A stretch of 64,000 bases of DNA from Clostridium fessum (GTDB lineage Bacteria; Bacillota; Clostridia; Lachnospirales; Lachnospiraceae), in NCBI RefSeq assembly GCF_003024715.1, contig NZ_PYLO01000004.1, forward strand, positions 124,001 through 188,000, read 5' to 3'. Positions 40,894 to 48,508 of the stretch are shown in pieces. Under the pieces are notes generated by a model. That model saw only the letters and a program-made list of their open reading frames with translations. It did not search any database and was not told the origin of the DNA. The position numbers were made by a program, and so were the translations under genes. Each line of letters opens with the position of its first letter. Within the stretch, counting starts at the first letter, position 1.

Positions 40894-42036
40894 ATGAATC
40901 TAGAAAATGAGGAGAAGATCTACTTTTATACAGAGGACTTACAGGTTGGATACGGTGGAAAACAGATCTTAAATCCAGTCCGGATCGGGATAAAGAAGGG
41001 TGAGATCCTGACTTTAGTCGGACCGAATGGAGCCGGAAAATCGACCATTTTAAAGAGTGTCGCCGCGCAGCTTCCCCCTCTGGGAGGCGCGGTTTACCTG
41101 GACGGCGCGGACCTTCTGGGAATGAAGGGAACGGAGCGCGCACGGAGGATGGCGGTCATGTTTACGGAAAAGGTTCATGCAGAGTGGATGACCTGCCGGG
41201 ATGTTGTGGCAGCCGGGCGTTATCCGTACACGGGGCGGTTTGGTGTCCTCTCGGAGGAGGACTGGAAGGCAGTTGATGAGGCGATGGAGGCAGTGCAGGT
41301 ATCAGAGCTTCGGGAGCGGGACTTCCAGACGCTCAGCGACGGTCAGCGGCAGCGGGTGATGCTGGCGCGGGCGCTCTGTCAGGAGCCGGAACTGCTGCTT
41401 CTCGATGAGCCGACTTCCTATCTGGATATCCGTTATAAGCTGGAATTTATGTCGGTCTTGCAGGAGCTGGCGCGCCGCAAGAAGGTGGCAGTCATTTTAT
41501 CCATTCATGAACTTGATCTGGCGGAGCGCGTCTCTGACTGGGTGCTGTGCGTCAGCCCGGGGCAGGAAAGCCGGTTTGGACGCCCGGAAGAGATGCTGAC
41601 TCCAGAACATCTTTCCGAGCTTTTCCAGGTCGAGGAAGGGCGCTTCCGTCAGACAGGCGGCAGTATGGAGCTTCCGCGTCCGGAGGGGGCACCAGAGGTG
41701 TTTGTGCTGGCAGGAGGAGGAAGCGGGCGCGCTGTCTTCTGGCAGCTTCAGAGAGCTGGAACCACGTTTGCGGCAGGGATCGTATCGGAAGCCGACTTAG
41801 ATTATCCGGCGGCTTGTACATTGGCGTCCAGATTGATTGCAGTCCCCGCATTTGAAGAAATATCAGAGGAAAAGGAACAAGAAGCCAGAGAATGTCTGGA
41901 TGCGTGCCAGTGCGTGATTGCGTGCCGCAGGCAGTATGGGGGCTGGGCGGCGGCGAACGACCGGTTGCTGGCGTATGCCAGGGAAAAAGGAAAAAAGATT
42001 GAATATCACAACCTTCCGCTTCATAAAATGCAGTAA
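40894..42036 (+). CDS. FecE/BtuD-type ABC ATPase with extra C-terminal domain
   Basis: A 380-residue protein. Residues 1-255 are an ABC ATPase: VGPNGAGKSTILKS (Walker A, about 45), TLSDGQRQRVMLARAL (signature) and LLLLDEPTSYLD (Walker B). Residues about 265-380 form an additional domain starting EVFVLAGGGSGRAVFWQL and including DACQCVIACRRQYG, which is not part of the ATPase and resembles a nucleotide-binding Rossmann-like fold. Such extended ATPases occur in clostridial cobalamin/iron uptake operons; the extra domain may sense a cofactor. CGGAGGAG precedes ATG 40894. Confidence 0.88.
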   Translation: MNLENEEKIYFYTEDLQVGYGGKQILNPVRIGIKKGEILTLVGPNGAGKSTILKSVAAQLPPLGGAVYLDGADLLGMKGTERARRMAVMFTEKVHAEWMTCRDVVAAGRYPYTGRFGVLSEEDWKAVDEAMEAVQVSELRERDFQTLSDGQRQRVMLARALCQEPELLLLDEPTSYLDIRYKLEFMSVLQELARRKKVAVILSIHELDLAERVSDWVLCVSPGQESRFGRPEEMLTPEHLSELFQVEEGRFRQTGGSMELPRPEGAPEVFVLAGGGSGRAVFWQLQRAGTTFAAGIVSEADLDYPAACTLASRLIAVPAFEEISEEKEQEARECLDACQCVIACRRQYGGWAAANDRLLAYAREKGKKIEYHNLPLHKMQ

Positions 42037-42091
42037 ATCAAAGCATTTTGCCGCGTGGCTGCGTGCAGGGGAGCGGGAGGTTTTTTATTTG

Positions 42092-42526
42092 ATGAAAAGT
42101 AAGAAAAGCAGGAAAAAATGGCTTCTAAGCCTTATGGTTGTGATGGGAATCTTTCTGGCGGGGGTCTATGCGGTTGCATGCGGCGGTGAAAAACAGGCAG
42201 AAAAATTGCGGGATCTGGAATTTGCCGTCATAGGTCCCGATGAGACGCCGCAGGAGCTGGCGCAGATCATAGAAGAAAAGAAGAACGATTCCTTCCGCCT
42301 GACTTACACAAGCGGAAATGACCTCTACATAGCTGCCGGGTACGGCAAGCAGGAGACCGGCGGTTACAGCATTACGGTTCCGGAGTTGTACCTGACGGAC
42401 AATTCGATCATCGTCAAGACCGAGTTAAAAGGACCGGAGAGAAGCGAGCCGACCGGGGAAGAGCCGTCGTATCCGTATATTGTGCTGCGGACGGAACTGC
42501 TGGAGGAACCAGTGGTATTCCAGTAG
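42092..42526 (+). CDS. Exported protein with PrcB C-terminal-like domain
   Basis: A 144-residue protein with an N-terminal membrane segment (LLSLMVVMGIFLAGVYAVACGG) that may be a signal anchor or a weak lipobox at AVAC. The outer domain has AAGYGKQETGGYSITVPELY and SYPYIVLRTELLEEPVVF, matching the PrcB C-terminal domain pattern (GxxxTGGY and YPY). The family is thought to mediate protein contacts outside the membrane. GGGAGG upstream of ATG 42092 sets the start. It is the last gene of the cbiK operon direction, 55 bases after the ATPase. Confidence 0.65.
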   Translation: MKSKKSRKKWLLSLMVVMGIFLAGVYAVACGGEKQAEKLRDLEFAVIGPDETPQELAQIIEEKKNDSFRLTYTSGNDLYIAAGYGKQETGGYSITVPELYLTDNSIIVKTELKGPERSEPTGEEPSYPYIVLRTELLEEPVVFQ

Positions 42527-42545
42527 TTTCCTATGAAACAAAAAA

Positions 42546-42582
42546 ACAGGAACCGGCGAGAGTATCATCCGGTTCCTGTCTT
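42546..42582 (+). terminator. Terminator of the cbiK-ABC operon
   Basis: ACAGGAACCGG and CCGGTTCCTGT form an 11-bp perfect stem followed by CTTTAT. It may also serve the convergent dehydrogenase gene. Confidence 0.8.
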
Positions 42583-42646
42583 TATGCAGTTTCTGCAGAA
42601 CGATTTCCGCAGGATTTCCTATATGAGTATAAGACTGGTTTCCTGA

Positions 42647-43591
42647 TTACAGGGAAAGAGCCTCTTTTACCTTGGAAATGATGTGAAGTCCGATGTCTCT
42701 GGAAGCATCTACGGACTGAGCGCCGATGTGCGGGGAAACGATGAAGTTGTCGCACTCGAACAGCGGGCTTGCGAATGTATCATCACCTGTCAGACCGCTG
42801 CCAGCCAGCTCGTTCTCCATAACGTCTGCTGCGTAGCCGCCGATCTTGCCAGCTTTCAGAGCCTCGTACATGTCTTTCTCGTTTACGATACCACCACGGC
42901 TCATGTTCAGAACAACTGCATCATCCTTCATCTCAGCGATGGACTTAGCGTTGAACAGATCCTTTGTCTCTGGTGTCAGCGGTACGTGGATAGATACGAA
43001 ATCAGCTACCTTTAACATCTCGTCTACGGACATGCCAGTTGCATGCTCTTTCTCGAAATCTTCCGGTTTCAGGAATGGATCGTAAGCAACGACAGTCATA
43101 CCAAATGCACGACCAAGTTCGCCGACTCTCTTACCGATACGACCGAAGCCCATAACACCCAGAGTCTTGCCGCGAAGCTCACGACCTTCGAATTTATATT
43201 TGTTCCACTCGTGTTTTACTTTTACATCGTAGTTAGCTGTGAAAGTACCACGGGAGATATCTAACATCTTGGAAATGGTCAGCTCTGCAACTGCGTTAGC
43301 GTTTAAGCCCGGTGCGTTGAAGATCTGGATTCCTTTGGATTTTGCATAGTCCATATCAATGTGGTTCAGACCAACGGAGCAAACGCCGATAACCTTCAGG
43401 TTCTTAGCAGCGTCGATGATCTCCTGATCGATCTTCGGATCTACACGCATGATCAGAACGTCTACGTCACCGATTTCAGCTAATAACTGATCCTTGGTGG
43501 ACGGCAGATTCTCTGCAGTTTTAACTTCCATGTATTTGCTGAGTTCTTCAGCAATACCAGCGTATACTTTGTCAATGATAAGACACTTCAT
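42647..43591 (-). CDS. D-2-hydroxyacid dehydrogenase (phosphoglycerate/lactate dehydrogenase family)
   Basis: A 314-residue NAD-dependent D-2-hydroxyacid dehydrogenase. GVMGFGRIGKRVGELGRAFG near residue 145, followed by AYDP, is the NAD-binding loop with the acidic residue that favours NAD. NMSRGGIVNE near residue 230 and SPHIGAQSVDASR near residue 290 hold the catalytic arginine region and histidine. There is no ACT domain, so it is not a regulated long SerA. The substrate may be 3-phosphoglycerate, D-lactate or another 2-ketoacid. GGAGGAAA upstream of ATG 43591 supports the start. It stands alone on the minus strand. Confidence 0.85.
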   Translation of the reverse strand: MKCLIIDKVYAGIAEELSKYMEVKTAENLPSTKDQLLAEIGDVDVLIMRVDPKIDQEIIDAAKNLKVIGVCSVGLNHIDMDYAKSKGIQIFNAPGLNANAVAELTISKMLDISRGTFTANYDVKVKHEWNKYKFEGRELRGKTLGVMGFGRIGKRVGELGRAFGMTVVAYDPFLKPEDFEKEHATGMSVDEMLKVADFVSIHVPLTPETKDLFNAKSIAEMKDDAVVLNMSRGGIVNEKDMYEALKAGKIGGYAADVMENELAGSGLTGDDTFASPLFECDNFIVSPHIGAQSVDASRDIGLHIISKVKEALSL

Positions 43592-44010
43592 AGTTTAATT
43601 TCCTCCGCTCTTATTTTGTAAAATGTACCTATATGCAAGTATACCTAAAATCTGCTGTCCAGTCAAGTCATTTTGCCGTACCAAACAGAAAGTCGTATTC
43701 GATTTTTTGTATAACACTTATAAGTAAATGATGGATAAAAAGGTGTTTTTGTAGAAAATGCCGCGGGAGCGATTTATAAATTGTATTTTGAGATAGGGCA
43801 GACTATAATAAAGGTACAATGCAGTTCAAAGTCCGGTTCCGGACGGCATTCGATGATTCTGCCCGCAAAGAGGGCATCTGTGATTCACAGAAATATCCGG
43901 GTATTTATGAAATTTCATAATGCATTTTTTGTTTCAGGGGAAACTGCGTCCTATGAAACAAAAAAATAGCAGTCATATGATTGAGCAGTGCTGAATATAA
44001 GTATCATATC
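43592..44010. other. Intergenic region without recognised genes
   Basis: An AT-rich gap upstream of the dehydrogenase. A CCTATGAAACAAAAAAA block at about 43951-43967 also occurs after the gene at 42092-42526 (42531-42547), in both cases as the 3' arm of a GTTTC/GAAAC hairpin. No coding sequence was accepted. Confidence 0.45.
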
Positions 44011-44143
44011 GTTACTGTTCACAGGTAGGCACTTTTGGAACCGAAAGTGCCGTAAGAAAACGTGGTGGCAGCAGGAATTTGCCGTATTTAAATGCGAAGC
44101 CACGGCAAATTCCGTTACGGGGCACGTATGCGTGAACAATAAC
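44011..44143 (+). mobile_element. MITE type A, copy 3 (133 bp)
   Basis: It starts GTTACTGTTCACAGG and ends GTGAACAATAAC, with the same internal hairpins as the other copies. Flanking octamers ATCATATC and AATTTTAG do not match, so the duplication has decayed. It lies 120 bases upstream of the secreted-protein gene at 44264. Confidence 0.8.
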
Positions 44144-44263
44144 AATTTTAGAAAGGATGGAGAAGGTTGAGAGAGGAGTACGGAAATTTAGAACGTGCTT
44201 ACGAAAGAATGCGGTTCGGCTGGCAGGAGACATTTGCCGGGGAATGGCAGAAAGGGAGAATGT

Positions 44264-45214
44264 ATGGGGAAAAGAGAAGACAGAAGATATGGCTGGAGGC
44301 TGGCAGTGCTGACATTTGTGCTGTGCCTGCAGGGCACCGGCGGACAGGCTTACGCACAGGAAGATAAGGCGGGAGAACGGCGGATCCGTTATTCTTCTTC
44401 CTATTTGAAAGAGGCTGAGATACCAGAAGCGCCGGAAGAATATCTGGAAGAGGGGGAAATTACCTACCGGCTTGTGGGGACAGAGATAGAGGCGGTGCCG
44501 GTGCGCGGCAGAACGCGGGAGGTTTCGGGGGAGATGGTCTATCCATCCGTGACGCGGGAACAGGAGATCCCGGCGAGAGCGCCGATGGAGGTGGAGGATC
44601 GGGAGAGCCGGAAGACCGTATCGGTTATGCTGGATCTGAAAAGAACCTCTTATGAGAACGAACACTGGCAGGATGGATTTGAGATTTCGGTCGTATTTCA
44701 CGAATACGGGGCGGACACATACCGGCTGGGTGGAACTGTCGTGATGCATGATGAAAAAGTGCCGCCGTTGGAGGCGTGCAGGGAAGAACTGCTTGCAAGT
44801 GCAGGGCTATCGGAGGATGAGGTGCAGATTGAGTCGGCAAGCTGGGAGGGATATGCTTATCAGGATGAGGCTGGCATCTGGTGCCGCAATGCGGCGGTAC
44901 AGGCAAAACGCCGCGTATGGGACTGCCGGGCAGTGTACGGGGGAACGGTCAGACTTCCGGCATATGAGCGTTACCGGAGGCGGATGGAGTATGAAAAAGC
45001 GGAACCGGATGTGGAAGAGATGACAGAAATAGAAGCGGATCCGGGAACTCTGGTGGAAACAGAGACTGCGCCGGTGGAAAACCTCCCGCTTCCGTTCTGG
45101 AGACGGTGGATTCACTACGGACTGACGATCAGTATAAGTCTGCTGCTGCTTTTACTGGCATGGCTTGGATTTCGGCAGCTGCGGCGGATGGCGCGTGAAA
45201 AAAACGAACGGTAG
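44264..45214 (+). CDS. Exported, C-terminally anchored protein of unknown function
   Basis: A 316-residue protein with a signal peptide (LAVLTFVLCLQGTGGQAYAQ, cleavage near residue 33), an acidic outer domain of about 245 residues, a C-terminal membrane segment at about 285-304 and a short basic tail. The outer part has paired EEYLEEGEITYRLVGTEIE and KTVSVMLDLKRTSYENEH segments, but no known family. ATG 44264 is supported by AAAGGGAG seven bases upstream. It is followed by small genes and a pilin-like gene on the same strand. Two cysteines near residues 207 and 222 could form a disulfide. Confidence 0.6.
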   Translation: MGKREDRRYGWRLAVLTFVLCLQGTGGQAYAQEDKAGERRIRYSSSYLKEAEIPEAPEEYLEEGEITYRLVGTEIEAVPVRGRTREVSGEMVYPSVTREQEIPARAPMEVEDRESRKTVSVMLDLKRTSYENEHWQDGFEISVVFHEYGADTYRLGGTVVMHDEKVPPLEACREELLASAGLSEDEVQIESASWEGYAYQDEAGIWCRNAAVQAKRRVWDCRAVYGGTVRLPAYERYRRRMEYEKAEPDVEEMTEIEADPGTLVETETAPVENLPLPFWRRWIHYGLTISISLLLLLLAWLGFRQLRRMAREKNER

Positions 45215-45379
45215 GTTGTGTGGGCGCAGTTGATAAAAGGAAAAAAGTGCCGTATACTAGAAAACTGGTAAGCTGGCGGTTATGGTTCGTGTAAAAAAAT
45301 TTTGAAATCAGAGGCACGGCGTGAGGATATGCCGGCAGCCAGAATCGGGGATCAGACCAGAAAGAAGAGGAAAAACGGC

Positions 45380-45616
45380 GTGACAAGAGATGTTGTATTT
45401 AAAATGGAACGTCCGGGACTGGTAGAAGTCGGACAGACAGTAGAGGTGACGGAGTCGGTGACGCCGTTTAATGTCAATTATATGATTGAACCGGCGGTGG
45501 CGATGTCGGGGCTTTTTAAGCTGAATGACCGGATTCCCGCCGATCACGGCGTGGTAAAGGCGATCGAGGAAAATGACCGCGGTTACTATGTGACGGTTAC
45601 GTTTGAGTATGAATAA
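45380..45616 (+). CDS. Small conserved-looking hypothetical protein
   Basis: A 78-residue soluble protein beginning at GTG 45380 (VTRDVVFKMERPGLVEVGQT). It is beta-rich, with alternating hydrophobic residues up to the final YYVTVTFEYE. GAGGA eight to ten bases upstream supports the GTG; a longer version from 45302 adds a basic segment. No family is recognised. It sits 20 bases before the DUF4250 gene, likely in one transcript. Confidence 0.5.
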   Translation: MTRDVVFKMERPGLVEVGQTVEVTESVTPFNVNYMIEPAVAMSGLFKLNDRIPADHGVVKAIEENDRGYYVTVTFEYE

Positions 45617-45636
45617 AAGGACAGAAAGGGAAAAAG

Positions 45637-45819
45637 ATGGCAGGAAAAATACCGAACGATCCGATTATGTGCCTGAGTTTTGTGAACACACAGCTCAGAG
45701 ATTTTTACCCGGATTTAGATGAATTATGCAGTGCGTTTGATACAGAACGGTCGGAGCTTGAGAAGAAGCTGCAGGCGGTGGGATATACCTATGACAGAGA
45801 AAAGAACCAGTTCCGCTAG
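45637..45819 (+). CDS. DUF4250 family protein
   Basis: A 60-residue protein. NDPIMCLSFVNTQLRDFYPD and LDELCSAF, followed by AVGYTYDREKNQFR, match the DUF4250 pattern of small Firmicute and Bacteroidetes proteins. The function is unknown. AAAGGGAAAAAG precedes ATG 45637, and the last 29 bases overlap the pilin-like gene. Confidence 0.8.
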   Translation: MAGKIPNDPIMCLSFVNTQLRDFYPDLDELCSAFDTERSELEKKLQAVGYTYDREKNQFR

Positions 45820-46234
45820 GGCACTGTTAGGCTTTACGCTGGCAGAGCTGCTGATTGTGACCGGGATTGTGTCGATTCTCGTTGCAGTTTCGATCCCGAT
45901 CATGTCCGGACAGGTACAGAAAGCGAAGGAAGTGCGGGCGAAAGCCGAGGCGAGGATTCTATGCATGGCGCTCTGGATGTATCTGCATGATTTGGATGAG
46001 CAGGACATTCATCCGGAAAGCTGGGAGCTGATGATGGATCTGGGTGGTTCTTTCCGGGATCTGGGAGAAAATCCGCTGGAAAACTATCTGGATGGAGAGA
46101 TTTCTGAGGATGTGTCTATCTACAGCGTGTATTACAGCGATACACTGGAAAGCTATGAGGGAATCTTGTGCGAGATAGGTGGAATCGAGGTGGAAGCGCT
46201 GATCAGCGGAAAGACGGAGATTGTGAATCCATAA
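45791..46234 (+). CDS. Type IV pilin-like (prepilin) protein
   Basis: A 147-residue protein with a class-III signal: basic leader, then LLGFTLAELLIVTGIVSILV. Prepilin peptidase would cut after G14 and methylate F15; E19 is at the conserved position five. Residues 25-147 form a short, acidic globular domain without cysteine-rich D-loop features, so it is probably a minor pilin or pseudopilin. No assembly ATPase or peptidase gene is in the window. ATG 45791 lies within the DUF4250 gene; a longer frame from 45719 would place basic residues before the signal and is rejected. Confidence 0.75.
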   Translation: MTEKRTSSARALLGFTLAELLIVTGIVSILVAVSIPIMSGQVQKAKEVRAKAEARILCMALWMYLHDLDEQDIHPESWELMMDLGGSFRDLGENPLENYLDGEISEDVSIYSVYYSDTLESYEGILCEIGGIEVEALISGKTEIVNP

Positions 46235-46249
46235 AAAATAGAGAGGCAG

Positions 46250-46382
46250 GTTACTGTTCACAGGTAGGCACTTTTGGAACCGAAAGTGCCGTAAGAAAAC
46301 GTGGTGGCAGCAGGAATTTGCCGTATTTAAATGCGAAGCCACGGCAAATTCCGATACTGGGCACGTATGCGTGAACAGTAAC
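46250..46382 (+). mobile_element. MITE type A, copy 4 (133 bp) with perfect 8-bp target duplication
   Basis: Ends GTTACTGTTCAC and GTGAACAGTAAC are 12-bp perfect inverted repeats. AGAGGCAG occurs directly before (46242-46249) and after (46383-46390) the element, the best evidence that this family moved by transposition. One internal position differs (CCGATACTG instead of CCGTTACTG). It inserted at the foot of the terminator downstream of the pilin-like gene. Confidence 0.9.
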
Positions 46383-46383
46383 A

Positions 46384-46435
46384 GAGGCAGGATGTCTTAC
46401 AAGGAAAGTCTTGTAAAACCCTGCTTCTTTCTATA
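46384..46435 (+). terminator. Terminator after the pilin-like gene, beside the MITE
   Basis: GAGGCAGGATGTCTTACAAG and CTTGTAAAACCCTGCTTC form an imperfect stem followed by TTTC. The target duplication of MITE copy 4 overlaps its left arm. Confidence 0.65.
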
Positions 46436-46530
46436 TAATGAGACAGTAAAGCAGTCTGTCTGGAAATGAAAATAGCAGGATAAAAACCAGACGGTTTCGG
46501 ACAGATACAAGAGAAAAGAGAGGTATCAGT

Positions 46531-47274
46531 ATGTTTCGCGCGATAAAGATAGTAGGAACGATCGTCAGCTTCCTTGTTGGTTCCATCGGCACATTGCACC
46601 GTATGGATAAACAGGGACAGGTAGATCCGGTTGCAGTGGAGGAAGAAAGCACCCAGATGGTGCGTAATATTTTTGAAAAACTGCTCAAAATGGCAGGTGT
46701 GACGGTAGAGGTGCGCGGATATGAAAATATTCCGCAGGATCGCCCGGTGCTCTATGTGGGAAACCACCGGAGCTATTTTGATATCTTGGTTGGCTATACG
46801 ACGGTTCCGGGACTGATGGGATTTGTGGCAAAGAAAGAGATGGAGAAGATTCCGCTCTTGTCAAAATGGATGCTCAATGTCAACTGTCTGTTTTTAGATC
46901 GGAATAATATAAAAGAAGGTTTAAAAACGATTCTGGCGGGGATCGAGAAGGTGCGCCGCGGCGTTTCTGTCTGGATTTTTCCGGAGGGAACCCGCAATAA
47001 AAATGAACAGCTTTCAGATCTGCTTCCATTTAAAGAGGGAAGCTTGAAGATTGCAGAGAAATCTGGCTGTCCGGTTGTTCCAGTGGCGATCAAGGGAACA
47101 GCGGAGGTCTTTGAGAAGCATATTCCGCTTATTTGTCCGAGCCATGTCGTGATTGAGTTCGGCGAGCCGTTTATCGTGAAAGAGCTGGATCCGGAGAACC
47201 GGAAGTTTGTCGGCGCATATACGAGAGAAAAGATCGCAGGGATGCTTTCAGAGATGGAAAAGGAGAACAGCTAA
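46531..47274 (+). CDS. plsC: 1-Acyl-sn-glycerol-3-phosphate acyltransferase
   Basis: A 247-residue membrane-associated acyltransferase. GNHRSYFD near residue 77 is the catalytic NHx4D motif and FPEGTRNKNE near residue 151 is the phosphate-binding motif; PVVPVAIKGT follows. It acylates lysophosphatidate in phospholipid synthesis. An N-terminal hydrophobic helix anchors it. GAGAGG precedes ATG 46531. pheA begins three bases after its stop codon. Confidence 0.88.
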   Translation: MFRAIKIVGTIVSFLVGSIGTLHRMDKQGQVDPVAVEEESTQMVRNIFEKLLKMAGVTVEVRGYENIPQDRPVLYVGNHRSYFDILVGYTTVPGLMGFVAKKEMEKIPLLSKWMLNVNCLFLDRNNIKEGLKTILAGIEKVRRGVSVWIFPEGTRNKNEQLSDLLPFKEGSLKIAEKSGCPVVPVAIKGTAEVFEKHIPLICPSHVVIEFGEPFIVKELDPENRKFVGAYTREKIAGMLSEMEKENS

Positions 47275-47277
47275 GAG

Positions 47278-48402
47278 ATGGATTTGCTGGAGATAAGAGG
47301 GCGTCTGGACCAGATTGACACCCAGATAGAAAAGTTATTTGAGGAGAGAATGCGCCTTTGCAGCGAGGTGGCAGAGTATAAGATCGCGACCGGAAAGGCG
47401 GTTTACGACGCCGAGCGTGAGAAACAGAAGATCGAGTCAGTTCAGGCGATGGCGGAGGGCGAGTTCAACAAGCAGGCGGTTGCCGAACTGTTTTTGCAGA
47501 TGATGACGCTGAGCCGCCGGTATCAGTATCAGACCATTGCAGGGCGCGTCGGCGGTCCGGATCTGGGCTTCCATAAGGTGGAGAAGCTTGAAACAGCCGG
47601 AAAGCGCGTGGTGTTCCAGGGATTAGAGGGCGCTTACGGTCATGCGGCGGCGCTGCAGTTCTTTGGAAAAGACGCGGATATCCATCATGTACGCCGGTTT
47701 GAGGATATGATGGTGGAGATTCAGGAGGGAAAAGCCGATTTTGCGGTGCTTCCGATTGAAAATTCTTCCGCCGGTGCCGTGACGGACAACTATGATCTGC
47801 TTTTAAAATACGACAATGTGATCGTGGCGGAGACATTTCTGCCGGTACATCACTACCTGCTTGGCACACCGGACGCGGAACTTTCCGATGTGAAGCGTGT
47901 TTTTGCCCATCCGCAGGCGTTGATGCAGAGCAGCGACTTCTTAAACCAGCACGACTGGCAGCAGCTCAGCATGGAAAATAATGCTGTGGCGGCACAGAAG
48001 GTACGCGATGAGAAAGATCCGTCACAGGCGGCAGTCGCAGGTGAGGTGGCAGGTGAGATTTACAGGCTCAAAAAGCTGGCAGGTCCGATCAACAACTGTC
48101 CGGACAATACGACCCGTTTCCTGATTTTGGCGAAGGATCGCGTCTATCAGGCGGGTGCAGAGAAAATCAGCCTCTGTTTCGAGCTGCCGCACCGCAGCGG
48201 TACGCTGTACAGTATGCTCGGCAATTTTATTTTCAATGACGTCAATATGCGTATGATCGAGTCCCGTCCGATCCCGGAGGAGAGTTGGCAGTACCGCTTC
48301 TTCGTGGACATCGAGGGAAATCTGGAGGATGCCGGTGTGCAGAATGCACTGTACGGAATCATGCGCGAAGCGAAAAATGTAAAAATATTAGGAAATTACT
48401 AG
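47278..48402 (+). CDS. pheA: Bifunctional chorismate mutase / prephenate dehydratase
   Basis: A 374-residue P-protein. Residues 1-85 are an AroQ chorismate mutase (LLEIRGRLDQIDTQIEKLFE, EERMRLCSEVAEYK). Residues 108-285 are prephenate dehydratase (FQGLEGAYGHAAALQFFG, LPIENSSAGAVTDNYDLL and NTTRFLIL). Residues 300-374 are an ACT domain (SGTLYSMLGNFIFNDVNM, ESRPIP) for feedback by phenylalanine. It makes phenylpyruvate from chorismate. The short gap to plsC suggests a shared transcript. No other aromatic genes are adjacent. Confidence 0.93.
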   Translation: MDLLEIRGRLDQIDTQIEKLFEERMRLCSEVAEYKIATGKAVYDAEREKQKIESVQAMAEGEFNKQAVAELFLQMMTLSRRYQYQTIAGRVGGPDLGFHKVEKLETAGKRVVFQGLEGAYGHAAALQFFGKDADIHHVRRFEDMMVEIQEGKADFAVLPIENSSAGAVTDNYDLLLKYDNVIVAETFLPVHHYLLGTPDAELSDVKRVFAHPQALMQSSDFLNQHDWQQLSMENNAVAAQKVRDEKDPSQAAVAGEVAGEIYRLKKLAGPINNCPDNTTRFLILAKDRVYQAGAEKISLCFELPHRSGTLYSMLGNFIFNDVNMRMIESRPIPEESWQYRFFVDIEGNLEDAGVQNALYGIMREAKNVKILGNY

Positions 48403-48431
48403 ACTCTTTAGCTTAGGACAAGACAGAATGG

Positions 48432-48500
48432 GTTGCTGTCCACGGGCAGGCATTTTTGAGACTGAAAGTACTGTAAAAAAATGTGATGGTAACCGGAAAG
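48432..48500 (+). mobile_element. Decayed, right-truncated MITE type A remnant
   Basis: GTTGCTGTCCACGGGCAGGC, then a degenerate left hairpin (CATTTTTGAGACTGAAAGTA), correspond to the first half of the type A element at roughly 75-80% identity by eye. The right half is absent and replaced by the ribosome site of the following gene. It is in the same orientation as the intact copies. Confidence 0.65.
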
Positions 48501-48508
48501 GCAGAATA

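Noticed and set aside
42647-43591. Serine-pathway phosphoglycerate dehydrogenase SerA
   Set aside because: The fold fits but there is no C-terminal ACT domain and no serC or serB neighbour, so the substrate is left open.
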